In this document: positions 8,488 to 16,563 of the stretch, in pieces
Numbering within the stretch: the stretch's first letter is position 1
Layout: the number at the start of each line of letters is the position of its first letter
Source: Salinicola corii
GTDB lineage: Bacteria > Pseudomonadota > Gammaproteobacteria > Pseudomonadales > Halomonadaceae
Reading direction: 5' to 3'
DNA: 64,000 nt
Assembly: GCF_008298015.1 (NCBI RefSeq)
Contig: NZ_VTPX01000002.1
Location: forward strand, 248,001-312,000
Program-made: the position numbers and the translations under genes
The notes under the pieces: generated by a model
Told to the model about the DNA's origin: nothing
Databases searched by the model: none
Seen by the model: the letters and a program-made list of their open reading frames with translations, nothing else

Positions 8488-11313
8488 ATGCACAATCGGA
8501 AGGGTGTTTTTCGTGTTAGTCTCAAATGGAGGGCATTGGCATTTACCAGTCTTTTGCTGCTGGCATTAGCAAGCCTCGTCGCATGGGTGAGCAACCACGC
8601 CTTGGTAAAGCAGTTCAGTCAGTCTCAAAAAACTTTCTATGATCGCCAACGGTATGAAGTGTCACTGACTTTACAAAGTTCGGCGGATACCATGCGGCAA
8701 ATAGCTAGCTTATTGGCATCCTCTCCCGACCTGAGTCATGCTCTACTTGAAGGCGATTCTTCGGATATAGAATCAGCTTTGTCACCTCAATGGCCAACGC
8801 TTCAATTGGATGCCGGACTTGATGACGTCAGTGTTTACAATAGTGACACCAAAAGAATAATAACGCTGGGCCAAGGGCAGGATGTCAATCGAGCAACGGT
8901 GGATGCCAAGTGGCTGAGAGAAGTCATCAAAGAAGAGAAGCCAATGAGAAGGCTTGTCTGCTATCTAGAGTGTCGCCAATATGTGGCCGTTCCTATATTG
9001 GCAGAAGGCACGGACGCCGGAGTCATCATGGTCTCCCGTTCGCTTGCCGACGTGACTCGCTATATGCAAAGAAGCTCGGGTAGCGAAGTTGCGCTGTTAG
9101 TCACTTCTCCGGAGTTGACCAGCTTTGACCGTGACAGGTTTTTGGGAAGCTGGAATGCGAATTTGATTGCCTTGACACATGAAGATACCAGCTGGCCGTT
9201 ATTCAAATCCATTGCTGGAGAAATAGCGTTCTCCGACGTTGATGGCAAGGTCGCTCGATATAGTGAGGGTGACAAGGTCTTTGAAGTCACTGCGATTGCC
9301 ATTGATAGAGACAATCAACAGACGGGCGGAAGACCCGGGTATTTCCTGCTGGTTTCGGATGTCACTAGTCAGATAAGTTCGATTTCCAGTACTACACGTA
9401 TGGTTCTTCTAATTGCGTTGCTGGGATGGCTGGCTTCGGAAGTCATCCTGTTCATCATGTTGAAAAATCGAATGGACAGATTGAGGTTGATTAGTCGGAA
9501 GCTCCCTCTGTTGGCACAGCGAAGGTACGACGTGATGCGGGATTCGATGTCACCGACAAAAGCTTTCTTTCTAGATGAGCTCGATGTGCTAGAAGGCACG
9601 GCGATTGAGCTGGAAACCAAGCTAGAGGATATGGAAAGAGAAATCGGTCTCCGTGGCGTTGAACTGGAGAACCGCGTTAAGGAGCTGGCAAGAGAACGAG
9701 ATTTTGTGTCAGGTCTCTTCAATACCGCTCAAGTTTTGATCGTTATCCATAACCGAAATGGCCACATTACCTTAACCAATCGATTTTGCGAGTGGCTCAC
9801 GGGGCAGTCGGGTGAGCAACTGTCTGATAATAAATTCCAAGACGTGTTTGCGGCGGATCTGGTTAATATTGATGAGTTTTTTGATGGTGGTGGTCAACAG
9901 GAAAGCAAGTTAGTCTCAGGGAATGGTGAGGTTAGAACTATTGTTTGGTATCACACTCCATTGGACACGGAAGGTCGAAGTGACTATCAGGAACTCATCT
10001 CCGTCGGGGTGGATATTACCGAGCGAAAATTGGCGGAGACGAGACTGCTTTGGCTGGCCAGTCGAGATTCACTGACCGAACTTTACAACCGACGATTCTT
10101 TGAAGAGGCCCTGTCTCGCGCCGTCACGCCCAGCTCGTTTGGTGCAGTTCTCTACCTGGACCTAGACCGCTTCAAGGAAGTCAACGAGACGAGTGGGCAT
10201 CAGTCAGGCGACCAGCTGTTGCGGTCGGTTGCCACGGACCTGTCGGAACTGGGCCAAGGCAATGTCGTGGCCCGCCTGGGTGGCGACGAATTCGCCATTC
10301 TCCTCGAACATGCATCTCAGCAGAGTGCTATCGACATGGCTCAGCAAATCGCGAACCATCTTGAACAGAAGACACTGCATGTCGAAGGCCGTATCCATCG
10401 GGCCAGCGCCAGCATTGGTATTGCGATCTACCCGGATAACGGTGCTTTTCCCGATGAGTTGATGGCCAATGCCGATTACGCGATGTACCTGGCGAAAGAC
10501 GATGCCGTGCAGCGATGGCATCTATTGTCACCTGAGCAACAGGGACGAGAGGAGATCAAACAACGCGTATATTGGGTCGAGATGATTCGCAATGCGCTGC
10601 TCAATGACGATTTTGAACTCATGGTTCAGCCAATTTTTCGACTAGTCGATTTCGACGTCCAACACTATGAGGTTCTTCTCCGGCTGAAAGACGCCAATGG
10701 TAAGAGTTTGTCTCCCGGTACTTTCATTCCGATCGCCGAGCAGAGCGGACAGATCGTTGCCATCGACAGGTGGGTGTTGTCGAATGGTATCCGCTTAATG
10801 TCCACGCTTGGTGATACCACGGCCAACTTGGCTATTAATCTATCCGGACAGTCTTTACATGACGGTGACTTGACTGACTTCATGAAGCATGAATTCGTGC
10901 GTCATGCGGTTGATCCTGCACGGATAATTATTGAGGTTACCGAGACTGCCGCGGTGACTGATTTTGCCTCGGCGAGAGGCGTGTTGGAGAGCGTCCGAGC
11001 ATTGGGTTGCAAGGTGGCGCTGGATGATTTTGGCGTTGGGTTTAGTAGCTTCCATTACCTGGGGCAGTTTCCTGCCGACTATATAAAAGTAGACGGTTCG
11101 TTTATTCAGAAGCTTCCCGAGAGCGAAGAGAGTCAGTTGATCGTCAAGGCCATCGTGGATATCGCTAAAGGGATGGGTAAGAAAACAGTGGCGGAGTTTG
11201 TCGATAGGTCTGAGCTGTTGCCCTATCTTTTAGGTTATGGGGTCGACTATGTCCAGGGTTTTTATTTAGGGAAACCTTCTGCTGTAGCTGATGCCAAGTT
11301 TTATAAGGTATAA
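8488..11313 (+). CDS. Membrane-bound GGDEF-EAL protein with periplasmic sensor and PAS domain
   Basis: A 941-residue predicted c-di-GMP enzyme. Transmembrane segments at about 16-36 and 303-325 enclose a periplasmic sensor of about 265 residues containing a Cys-x3-Cys pair (CYLEC, near 157). A coiled coil (about 365-400), a PAS domain (about 401-510), a GGDEF domain (about 530-690) and an EAL domain (about 690-935) follow. GGDEF is intact at 598-602 with DLDRFK and GHQSGD upstream; no RxxD inhibitory site precedes it. The EAL motif reads EVL but the other catalytic residues are present (N in NLS, E in VTET, DDFG, K in YIKVD, E in VAEF), so both activities are possible. It starts 24 bp after the porin-like gene. 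Confidence 0.9.
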   Translation: MHNRKGVFRVSLKWRALAFTSLLLLALASLVAWVSNHALVKQFSQSQKTFYDRQRYEVSLTLQSSADTMRQIASLLASSPDLSHALLEGDSSDIESALSPQWPTLQLDAGLDDVSVYNSDTKRIITLGQGQDVNRATVDAKWLREVIKEEKPMRRLVCYLECRQYVAVPILAEGTDAGVIMVSRSLADVTRYMQRSSGSEVALLVTSPELTSFDRDRFLGSWNANLIALTHEDTSWPLFKSIAGEIAFSDVDGKVARYSEGDKVFEVTAIAIDRDNQQTGGRPGYFLLVSDVTSQISSISSTTRMVLLIALLGWLASEVILFIMLKNRMDRLRLISRKLPLLAQRRYDVMRDSMSPTKAFFLDELDVLEGTAIELETKLEDMEREIGLRGVELENRVKELARERDFVSGLFNTAQVLIVIHNRNGHITLTNRFCEWLTGQSGEQLSDNKFQDVFAADLVNIDEFFDGGGQQESKLVSGNGEVRTIVWYHTPLDTEGRSDYQELISVGVDITERKLAETRLLWLASRDSLTELYNRRFFEEALSRAVTPSSFGAVLYLDLDRFKEVNETSGHQSGDQLLRSVATDLSELGQGNVVARLGGDEFAILLEHASQQSAIDMAQQIANHLEQKTLHVEGRIHRASASIGIAIYPDNGAFPDELMANADYAMYLAKDDAVQRWHLLSPEQQGREEIKQRVYWVEMIRNALLNDDFELMVQPIFRLVDFDVQHYEVLLRLKDANGKSLSPGTFIPIAEQSGQIVAIDRWVLSNGIRLMSTLGDTTANLAINLSGQSLHDGDLTDFMKHEFVRHAVDPARIIIEVTETAAVTDFASARGVLESVRALGCKVALDDFGVGFSSFHYLGQFPADYIKVDGSFIQKLPESEESQLIVKAIVDIAKGMGKKTVAEFVDRSELLPYLLGYGVDYVQGFYLGKPSAVADAKFYKV

Positions 11314-11323
11314 GGGGGACGGG

Positions 11324-12085
11324 GTGGAGAATGAATTTTTTGACCTTTTCAATGTGATTTTTGCTGCGTCAGACAGTGACCGGCTACGAGTCTTTTCTCT
11401 CAGACACAAAGTGTATTGTGAAGAGCTTGGATATGAGCCTATTGACACGAAGAATCGAGTCGAGCGGGACGAGTTCGATGGCCGATCTCTTCATTGTCTG
11501 ATAGAGCATAGAGCGACAGGGCTTTCTGCGGGTTGTATGAGAATCGTATTTCCCGATACCCGTAGTCTGCGTGGTTATGGTCTCCCTATCGAGGAACACG
11601 GTGTCGAGATTGAGCTCGATCCCGAGATTCGATCCGAGGATCTTTGCGAGATATCTCGTGTGGCGATCCCGAGTTATTTCCGGTCCAGCAGAGTTGAGGA
11701 AGCGGCGGTGGATGGCTTTGGTGAGTTTGTGTTTTCGCAACAGGAAAGGCGCTTTTTCCCTATGATCGGAGTTAGCCTTTTTTTATGCGCTACGGCATTT
11801 ACGGGGTTGATTGAGCGCTTTCACGTTCTTGCAATGATGGAAAATCGTTTCCAAAGATTGTTGGCGAGGTCGGGTATTCGCTTTTCCCAGGTATCCCGGC
11901 CGATCCATTTTCGCGGTGAGCGTGCCGCGTTCTATATCGACCAGCGGTATGCCGAGGATGGTATGCGAGGTTCGATTCTTCCCCTGTATCGTTCGATTCA
12001 GGATGAGTTGTCGCGACAACTCATTGAAAAAGGCAGCGTCCCTGGCGTTATGAGCAGTAAGACGCTTTGTAAAATACTACTTTGA
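11324..12085 (+). CDS. PEP-CTERM/exosortase-associated (FeeM/autoinducer-synthase-like) acyltransferase
   Basis: A GNAT-fold acyltransferase of about 253 residues resembling the exosortase-associated acyltransferase and N-acyl amino acid synthase (FeeM) group, relatives of LuxI. Supporting features are FSLRHKVYCEELGYEP near the N-terminus, AGCMRIVFP, and EISRVAIPSYFR mid-protein. Such enzymes transfer an acyl chain from acyl-ACP to an amine; the product here is unknown. The GTG at 11324 is chosen because AAGGGGG at 11312-11318 precedes it at 5 bp; an ATG at 11291 lies inside the upstream gene. No exosortase or PEP-CTERM gene is visible in the window, so its link to the GGDEF-EAL gene is the more informative context. 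Confidence 0.75.
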   Translation: MENEFFDLFNVIFAASDSDRLRVFSLRHKVYCEELGYEPIDTKNRVERDEFDGRSLHCLIEHRATGLSAGCMRIVFPDTRSLRGYGLPIEEHGVEIELDPEIRSEDLCEISRVAIPSYFRSSRVEEAAVDGFGEFVFSQQERRFFPMIGVSLFLCATAFTGLIERFHVLAMMENRFQRLLARSGIRFSQVSRPIHFRGERAAFYIDQRYAEDGMRGSILPLYRSIQDELSRQLIEKGSVPGVMSSKTLCKILL

Positions 12086-12165
12086 TGCTGCCTTGCTGTA
12101 GTCGAGCAAGGTGACGCCATCATTGGAAAACGACGACGAGCCGACCCGCCGTCGCCAGTCTCGCT

Positions 12166-13260
12166 TCAACCAATCGCTGCGGCGATCTTCTCGCCCAGGC
12201 TCTGGGTCGTTCCCTTGCCTTTCAGATCAGGGGTGAGCGCCGACTTGTCGTCATCTGCCAGGACTTGCTCGATCGCACTGACCATCGCGTCGCCCGCCTC
12301 CTTGTAGCCCAGATGCTCGAGCATCATGGCGCCACACCAGATCTGGCCGATCGGGTTGGCGATGCCCTTGCCGGCGATGTCCGGGGCGCTGCCGTGGACC
12401 GGCTCGAACAGACTCGGGAACTTGCCTTCCGGGTTGATGTTTGCCGAGGGCGCGACGCCGATGGTGCCGGTGCAGGCGGGACCGAGGTCGGAAAGGATAT
12501 CGCCGAAGAGATTGCTGGCGACGACGACATCGAACCAGTCCGGATGCAGGACGAAGTTGGCGGTCAGGATGTCGATGTGAAACTGGTCGACGCTGACCTC
12601 CGGATAACCCTTGGCCATCGCTTTCACCCGTTCGTCCCAGTACGGCATGGTGATAGAGATACCGTTGGACTTGGTCGCGGAGGTGAGTTTCCGGCGCGGT
12701 CGACTCTGGGCCAGGTCGAAGGCGTATTTCAGCACCCGGTCGACCCCGGTGCGCGTCATTACGGTCTCCTGCATGACCGTTTCCCGCTCGGTGCCCTCGA
12801 AGATCTTGCCGCCGATACTCGAATACTCGCCCTCGGTGTTTTCCCGCACCACGTAGAAGTCGATGTCACCCGGCTCGCGGTCGGCCAGCGGGCTCTTGAT
12901 TCCGGGCATCAGGCGACAGGGCCGAAGGTTGATGTACTGGTCGAAGTGGCGCCGGAACTGCAGCAGGGAGCCCCATAGCGAGATGTGATCCGGCACCTTG
13001 TCCGGCCAGCCTACCGCGCCATAGAAGATGGCATCGAAGCCGGAGAGCGTCTCGAACCAGTCGTCCGGCAACATCTTGCCGTGCTCGAGATAGTAGTCGC
13101 AGCTGCCGAATTCGAAATGCTCGAACTCAAGACCGATATCGAAACGCCCGGCGGCCGCTTCCAGTGCGCGCAGTCCCTCCGGAACTACCTCGGTGCCGAT
13201 GCCGTCGCCGGCGATGACGGCGATTTTGTGGGTGTTGGCTTGAGCGGGGTTGTGAGCCAT
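12166..13260 (-). CDS. Tartrate dehydrogenase/D-malate decarboxylase family beta-decarboxylating dehydrogenase
   Basis: A 364-residue NAD-dependent beta-hydroxyacid oxidative decarboxylase of the isocitrate/isopropylmalate dehydrogenase family. It carries GDGIGTEV at the N-terminus, RENTEGEYSSIGG, KSNGI and the metal-binding stretch VASNLFGDILSDL. Length and these motifs fit tartrate dehydrogenase/D-malate dehydrogenase (TtuC/DmlA) better than LeuB or Icd. The gene lies 7 bp downstream of the dehalogenase-like gene on the same strand and is probably cotranscribed with it. The divergent LysR gene beyond is the likely activator, as in dmlA/dmlR systems. It converts a 2-hydroxy-diacid to a keto acid and CO2. 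Confidence 0.88.
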   Translation of the reverse strand: MAHNPAQANTHKIAVIAGDGIGTEVVPEGLRALEAAAGRFDIGLEFEHFEFGSCDYYLEHGKMLPDDWFETLSGFDAIFYGAVGWPDKVPDHISLWGSLLQFRRHFDQYINLRPCRLMPGIKSPLADREPGDIDFYVVRENTEGEYSSIGGKIFEGTERETVMQETVMTRTGVDRVLKYAFDLAQSRPRRKLTSATKSNGISITMPYWDERVKAMAKGYPEVSVDQFHIDILTANFVLHPDWFDVVVASNLFGDILSDLGPACTGTIGVAPSANINPEGKFPSLFEPVHGSAPDIAGKGIANPIGQIWCGAMMLEHLGYKEAGDAMVSAIEQVLADDDKSALTPDLKGKGTTQSLGEKIAAAIG

Positions 13261-13267
13261 GGCTGGC

Positions 13268-14167
13268 TTACCTCATGAAGTGGGTGAGTTGCTGGAAGAC
13301 CGCATCCGGCGCTTCCTCGGGAAGATAATGGCCGCAGGGCAGGGCACTGCCTTCGACGCTGTGACTGGAAACCGCCCGCCACTCGCCGAGGGCATCGAAG
13401 CAGCGCTCGATGGTGCCGTGCTCGCCCCACCACACTGCCAGCGGAACCTGAAGATGCCGGCCGGCATCGCGGTCGGCGCGATCGTGCTCCAGATCGATGG
13501 TGCGGGAGGCCCGGTAATCCTCGCACAAGCCGTGGGCCGCGCCCGGGAGTGCCAGGCAGCGTTGATACTCGGCAATTGCGCGAGGGGCGAACGGGCCCAG
13601 CCCGGCATGGCGGCCACCCATGATCCGGGTGACATAGTCGGCGGGCGCGGCTTCGATCCAGGATTCCGGCAGAGGCCTGGGTTGAATCAGGAAGAACCAG
13701 TGCCAGTAGGCCGTGGCGAAAACGAGATCGGTGGCCTCGTACATTGCCAGTGTCGGTGCGATGTCCAGCACCATCAGCTTGCCCACTCGCTCGGGGTGAT
13801 CGAGCGCCAGCCGGTGCGCGACTCGCCCGCCGCGATCGTGCCCGCAGAGGAAGAACCGCTCGAACCCCAGCGCCTGCATGGCCGCGACTTGATCCAACGC
13901 CATCCGGCGCTTGCTGTAGTTGAGGTGCCGTTCGTCTCCCTCCGGCTTGCCGGAATCACCATAGCCGCGCAGGTCGGTGGCGACCACGGTGTAGTGTTCG
14001 GCGAGCCTAGGAGCGAGAAGATGCCAGATGACATGGGTCTGCGGATGGCCGTGAAGCAGCAGCAGCGGTGGACCTTCACCCCCGATCACGCCATGAATGG
14101 CGATGTCCCGTTCTACCTCGATATCGAACTCGCGAAATCCGTCGAACATCGGTCTGGCCTCGTTCAT
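13268..14167 (-). CDS. Alpha/beta hydrolase, fluoroacetate/haloacetate dehalogenase type
   Basis: A 299-residue alpha/beta hydrolase with an aspartate nucleophile, not serine: GHDRGGR with D111, R112 and R115. D135 and H280 complete the triad. H156-W157 in YWHWFF and Y218 match the three halide-stabilising residues of fluoroacetate dehalogenase (known H155, W156, Y219 in the Rhodopseudomonas enzyme). The whole catalytic set is conserved almost position for position, which strongly supports hydrolytic dehalogenation of a 2-haloacid, although native substrates of such homologues are often unknown. It is first gene of a two-gene unit with the tartrate-dehydrogenase-like gene and is divergent from the LysR gene. 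Confidence 0.83.
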   Translation of the reverse strand: MNEARPMFDGFREFDIEVERDIAIHGVIGGEGPPLLLLHGHPQTHVIWHLLAPRLAEHYTVVATDLRGYGDSGKPEGDERHLNYSKRRMALDQVAAMQALGFERFFLCGHDRGGRVAHRLALDHPERVGKLMVLDIAPTLAMYEATDLVFATAYWHWFFLIQPRPLPESWIEAAPADYVTRIMGGRHAGLGPFAPRAIAEYQRCLALPGAAHGLCEDYRASRTIDLEHDRADRDAGRHLQVPLAVWWGEHGTIERCFDALGEWRAVSSHSVEGSALPCGHYLPEEAPDAVFQQLTHFMR

Positions 14168-14203
14168 GGGCTCGTTGGGTCGCTGGAACCAGTGTAGTCG
14201 CTG

Positions 14204-14223
14204 CCGGATTCGGGATAATCCGG
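14204..14223. promoter_or_regulatory. Inverted repeat, candidate LysR operator
   Basis: CCGGATT and AATCCGG form perfect 7-bp arms around a 6-bp spacer, in the 96-bp gap between the divergent dehalogenase and LysR genes. It contains an ATT-n6-AAT core compatible with a LysR T-n11-A box. The position suits autoregulation of the LysR gene and control of the dehalogenase-dehydrogenase unit. No binding data support it. Confidence 0.45.
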
Positions 14224-14263
14224 TTAAAATCGGAACAACTATTGCGTTGAGGTGGAGAATTGG

Positions 14264-15178
14264 ATGTCCGCGGTCGACGATCTGGCCTTCTTCCAGCGGA
14301 TCGCCCAGGCAGGCAGCCTGACCGGCGCGGCCCGGGAACTGGGGCTGTCACTCTCGGCGGTCAGCAAGCGGCTGCAGCAGCTGGAGAGGCGTCTCGGCGT
14401 GTCACTGGCGGCGAGAACGACTCGCCGCTTGTCGCTGACAGCCGAGGGGGAGCGCTATCTGGCGCGCGGGGCGATGATCCTCGATGACCTGGGCGATCTG
14501 GAGAACTCGCTGCGAGACCAGGGCGCCGTGCTCTCGGGTCGGCTGAGAATCAACGCCACCTTCGGCTTTGGCCGGCGCCATGTGGCACCGCTGATCTCGC
14601 GCTTTGCCGCGTGTCATCCGCAGCTGGAGCTGCTGCTGGAGCTGACCAGCTTTCCGGTCGGCCTCGACGAGCAGGGGTTCGATATCAACATTCGCGTCGG
14701 TGAGCCGCCGGCGTCGCGCTGGATCGCCAGGCGACTGCTCGCCAATCGCCGGATACTCTGTGCCGCACCCGATTATCTGGCGAGCGCACCCAGGCTCGAG
14801 CGGCTGGAGGATCTGGCACGGCATCGCTGCCTGATCGTGCGGGAGAACGATACCGACTACTCGCTATGGCGGTTCGAGGCCACCGACGATACCCGCACCC
14901 GTCGTGCCATCCGCGTTCATGGCCGGCTGGCAAGCAACGATGCCGAGGCGATGACGCGAATGGCGCTCGATGGCCATGGCGTCTTGCTGCGCTCCTGGTG
15001 GGATGTTCACGAGCATCTGGCGAGCGGCGAGCTGGTGCCGTTGTTGCCGCAGTGGCAGGGGATCCGGGCGGACTTTCACCTGCTCTACGCCGAACGGGCA
15101 AGAGACAGTGCCCGGATTCGGCAGTTCGTCGATTTCATGACGACCGAGATGACGGGGCGGGTGCCGCCGTTGCCTTGA
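14264..15178 (+). CDS. LysR-family transcriptional regulator
   Basis: A LysR regulator of about 304 residues with an N-terminal winged helix-turn-helix (GSLTGAARELGLSLSAVSKR) and a C-terminal co-inducer-binding domain. The ATG at 14264 is preferred over a GTG at 14252 because GGAG lies 6 bp upstream of the ATG. Divergent transcription from the dehalogenase/tartrate dehydrogenase pair and the inverted repeat between them suggest it controls those genes, as DmlR does for dmlA. The sequence resembles the common subgroup of proteobacterial LysR proteins with an SRW-type effector domain; the ligand is unknown. Confidence 0.88.
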   Translation: MSAVDDLAFFQRIAQAGSLTGAARELGLSLSAVSKRLQQLERRLGVSLAARTTRRLSLTAEGERYLARGAMILDDLGDLENSLRDQGAVLSGRLRINATFGFGRRHVAPLISRFAACHPQLELLLELTSFPVGLDEQGFDINIRVGEPPASRWIARRLLANRRILCAAPDYLASAPRLERLEDLARHRCLIVRENDTDYSLWRFEATDDTRTRRAIRVHGRLASNDAEAMTRMALDGHGVLLRSWWDVHEHLASGELVPLLPQWQGIRADFHLLYAERARDSARIRQFVDFMTTEMTGRVPPLP

Positions 15179-15298
15179 TCGCGGGAGAATACCGCCAAGC
15201 GCTGAATGTCGGAAAGACGGATAAAGAATTTCCGGGGAGAATTTTTGACGTCGCGCCAGGGATAGCCCGAAGGGTGATCGCCGGGGATGGCAGGGCAC

Positions 15299-15328
15299 AA
15301 AAAAATGCCCACCAGGGGATGGTGGGCA
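15299..15328 (-). terminator. Rho-independent terminator of the binding-protein gene
   Basis: A perfect 9-bp stem (TGCCCACCA at 15306-15314 with TGGTGGGCA at 15320-15328) and a 5-nt loop. Read on the minus strand it is followed by a run of seven T (complement of 15299-15305). It lies about 145 bp after the minus-strand substrate-binding-protein gene. On the plus strand no T-run follows, so it does not serve the LysR gene. Confidence 0.85.
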
Positions 15329-15472
15329 AGTAAGGGATCATTCAAGGGAACACCTACTCAGAGTCAGCCCTGCTGCATTAGTTCCAGGCGAGGACAAAAA
15401 AATCGCCACGAATTTGTAACGGTTTTTTGCTACGTCAAACCGTGACCCGGCGGTGGCTCCCGATATCTTGAT

Positions 15473-16432
15473 CTACAAGGAGAATTTTTCCCGGACCGCT
15501 TCCCAGGCCGGCTCGCCTTCGAGCGTCGTGACATCTTTCATCATGGCTTCGACGCGGTTCGGATGGTCTTCGATCCAGGTTGTGGCGACTTCTTCCATCG
15601 GCTTCTCTGCCTGGCCGTACTGCTTGATCATCCAGCTCTGCTCCTCGGCGGAAAACGAGAACTGATCGAAGAAGGTCACGAGATTAGGGTTGGCCTTGGC
15701 GTAGTCGCTTGCCATCAGCGTGCGAACGTCGCTGGCTCCATTGCCCTCGCCGAACAGGTTCTTCGAGTCGCTGAGGTAGCGCATCGGCAGTTCGAGGTTC
15801 ATCCAGTGCGGGGTCCAGCCGACCCAGACGATGGGTTCCTCGTTGGCGATATGGCTCTTGGCGGCGCTCAGCATGCCGACGGTGCTGGTGTCGACCAGCG
15901 TCCAGTCGCCAAGGCCCCAGGTATCGTCCTCGATCGCCTTGTTCAGGATTTCGCTGGCGGCGGATCCGGCACCGAACCCGTAGATCTCGCCGTTGAACTC
16001 GTCGCGATGCGAATCGAGATCGGCGAAGGAGGTGACGCCGCTGTCGTAGACATAGTCCGGCACCGCCAGCGTCATCTGCGCGCCGGTCACGTTGGTAGCC
16101 AGACGGGTGATACTGCCGTCGTCTTCCAATGGCTCCAGCATCGAGTTCTGGGCCGGCAGCCAGGCGCCCAGGAAGACGTCCACATCGCCGGTATCGAGGC
16201 CCTGATAGATCACCTGCAGGCCGATGTCCTGAGCCGTGCCCTGATACCCCAGCGGCGCCAGGAGCTGGCGGGCAATCTCGGTTTTCACAGTGATGCCGGG
16301 CCAGGCCGGGACACCGTAGGTCACGGTATCGTCAGCGGCGTGCGCAGCGCTCGCGTTGGTCAACGTCAAGCCAGCGCCCATCAACAAGCCGGTGGTCAGC
16401 GTCAGGGCGGAAATCGTTTGCGGTCGTTTCAT
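15473..16432 (-). CDS. Glycine betaine/choline/carnitine ABC transporter substrate-binding protein
   Basis: A 319-residue periplasmic binding protein of the ProX/ChoX/CaiX group. A signal peptide (MKRPQTISALTL..., cleavage after AHA near residue 33) precedes a type II PBP fold with VTYGVPAWPG, a VIYQGLDTGDVDVFLGAW block and EEPIVWVGWTPHWMN, whose tryptophans probably line the aromatic box for a trimethylammonium head group. AGGAG lies 7 bp upstream of the ATG. No permease or ATPase gene is adjacent, so it is an orphan binding protein that must use a transporter encoded elsewhere. The neighbouring gamma-butyrobetaine dioxygenase gene points to gamma-butyrobetaine or carnitine as ligand. Confidence 0.88.
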   Translation of the reverse strand: MKRPQTISALTLTTGLLMGAGLTLTNASAAHAADDTVTYGVPAWPGITVKTEIARQLLAPLGYQGTAQDIGLQVIYQGLDTGDVDVFLGAWLPAQNSMLEPLEDDGSITRLATNVTGAQMTLAVPDYVYDSGVTSFADLDSHRDEFNGEIYGFGAGSAASEILNKAIEDDTWGLGDWTLVDTSTVGMLSAAKSHIANEEPIVWVGWTPHWMNLELPMRYLSDSKNLFGEGNGASDVRTLMASDYAKANPNLVTFFDQFSFSAEEQSWMIKQYGQAEKPMEEVATTWIEDHPNRVEAMMKDVTTLEGEPAWEAVREKFSL

Positions 16433-16502
16433 TTGTTGTCTCCTGTCGTTCCCTAATGGGCGTGTATTCCCTGGCCAGAGTGTACCGGGGATACACGCAG
16501 AA

Positions 16503-16540
16503 GAGCCGCCCGGTCACGCAGTGATGACGTCGGGCGGCTC
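16503..16540. repeat. Hairpin between the dioxygenase and binding-protein genes
   Basis: GAGCCGCCCG (16503-16512) pairs perfectly with CGGGCGGCTC (16531-16540) across an 18-nt loop. It lies in the 131-bp gap between the dioxygenase stop and the binding-protein start. No T-run follows on the minus strand, so it is more likely an mRNA processing or stability hairpin that sets unequal expression of the two genes than an efficient terminator. Confidence 0.4.
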
Positions 16541-16563
16541 GTATCAACACCGTGCCGTTCGGT

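Noticed and set aside
10647-10690. EVL instead of EAL read as a dead phosphodiesterase
   Set aside because: EVL is an accepted variant, and the other catalytic residues (Asn, Glu, Asp-Asp, Lys, second Glu) are present, so loss of activity cannot be claimed.
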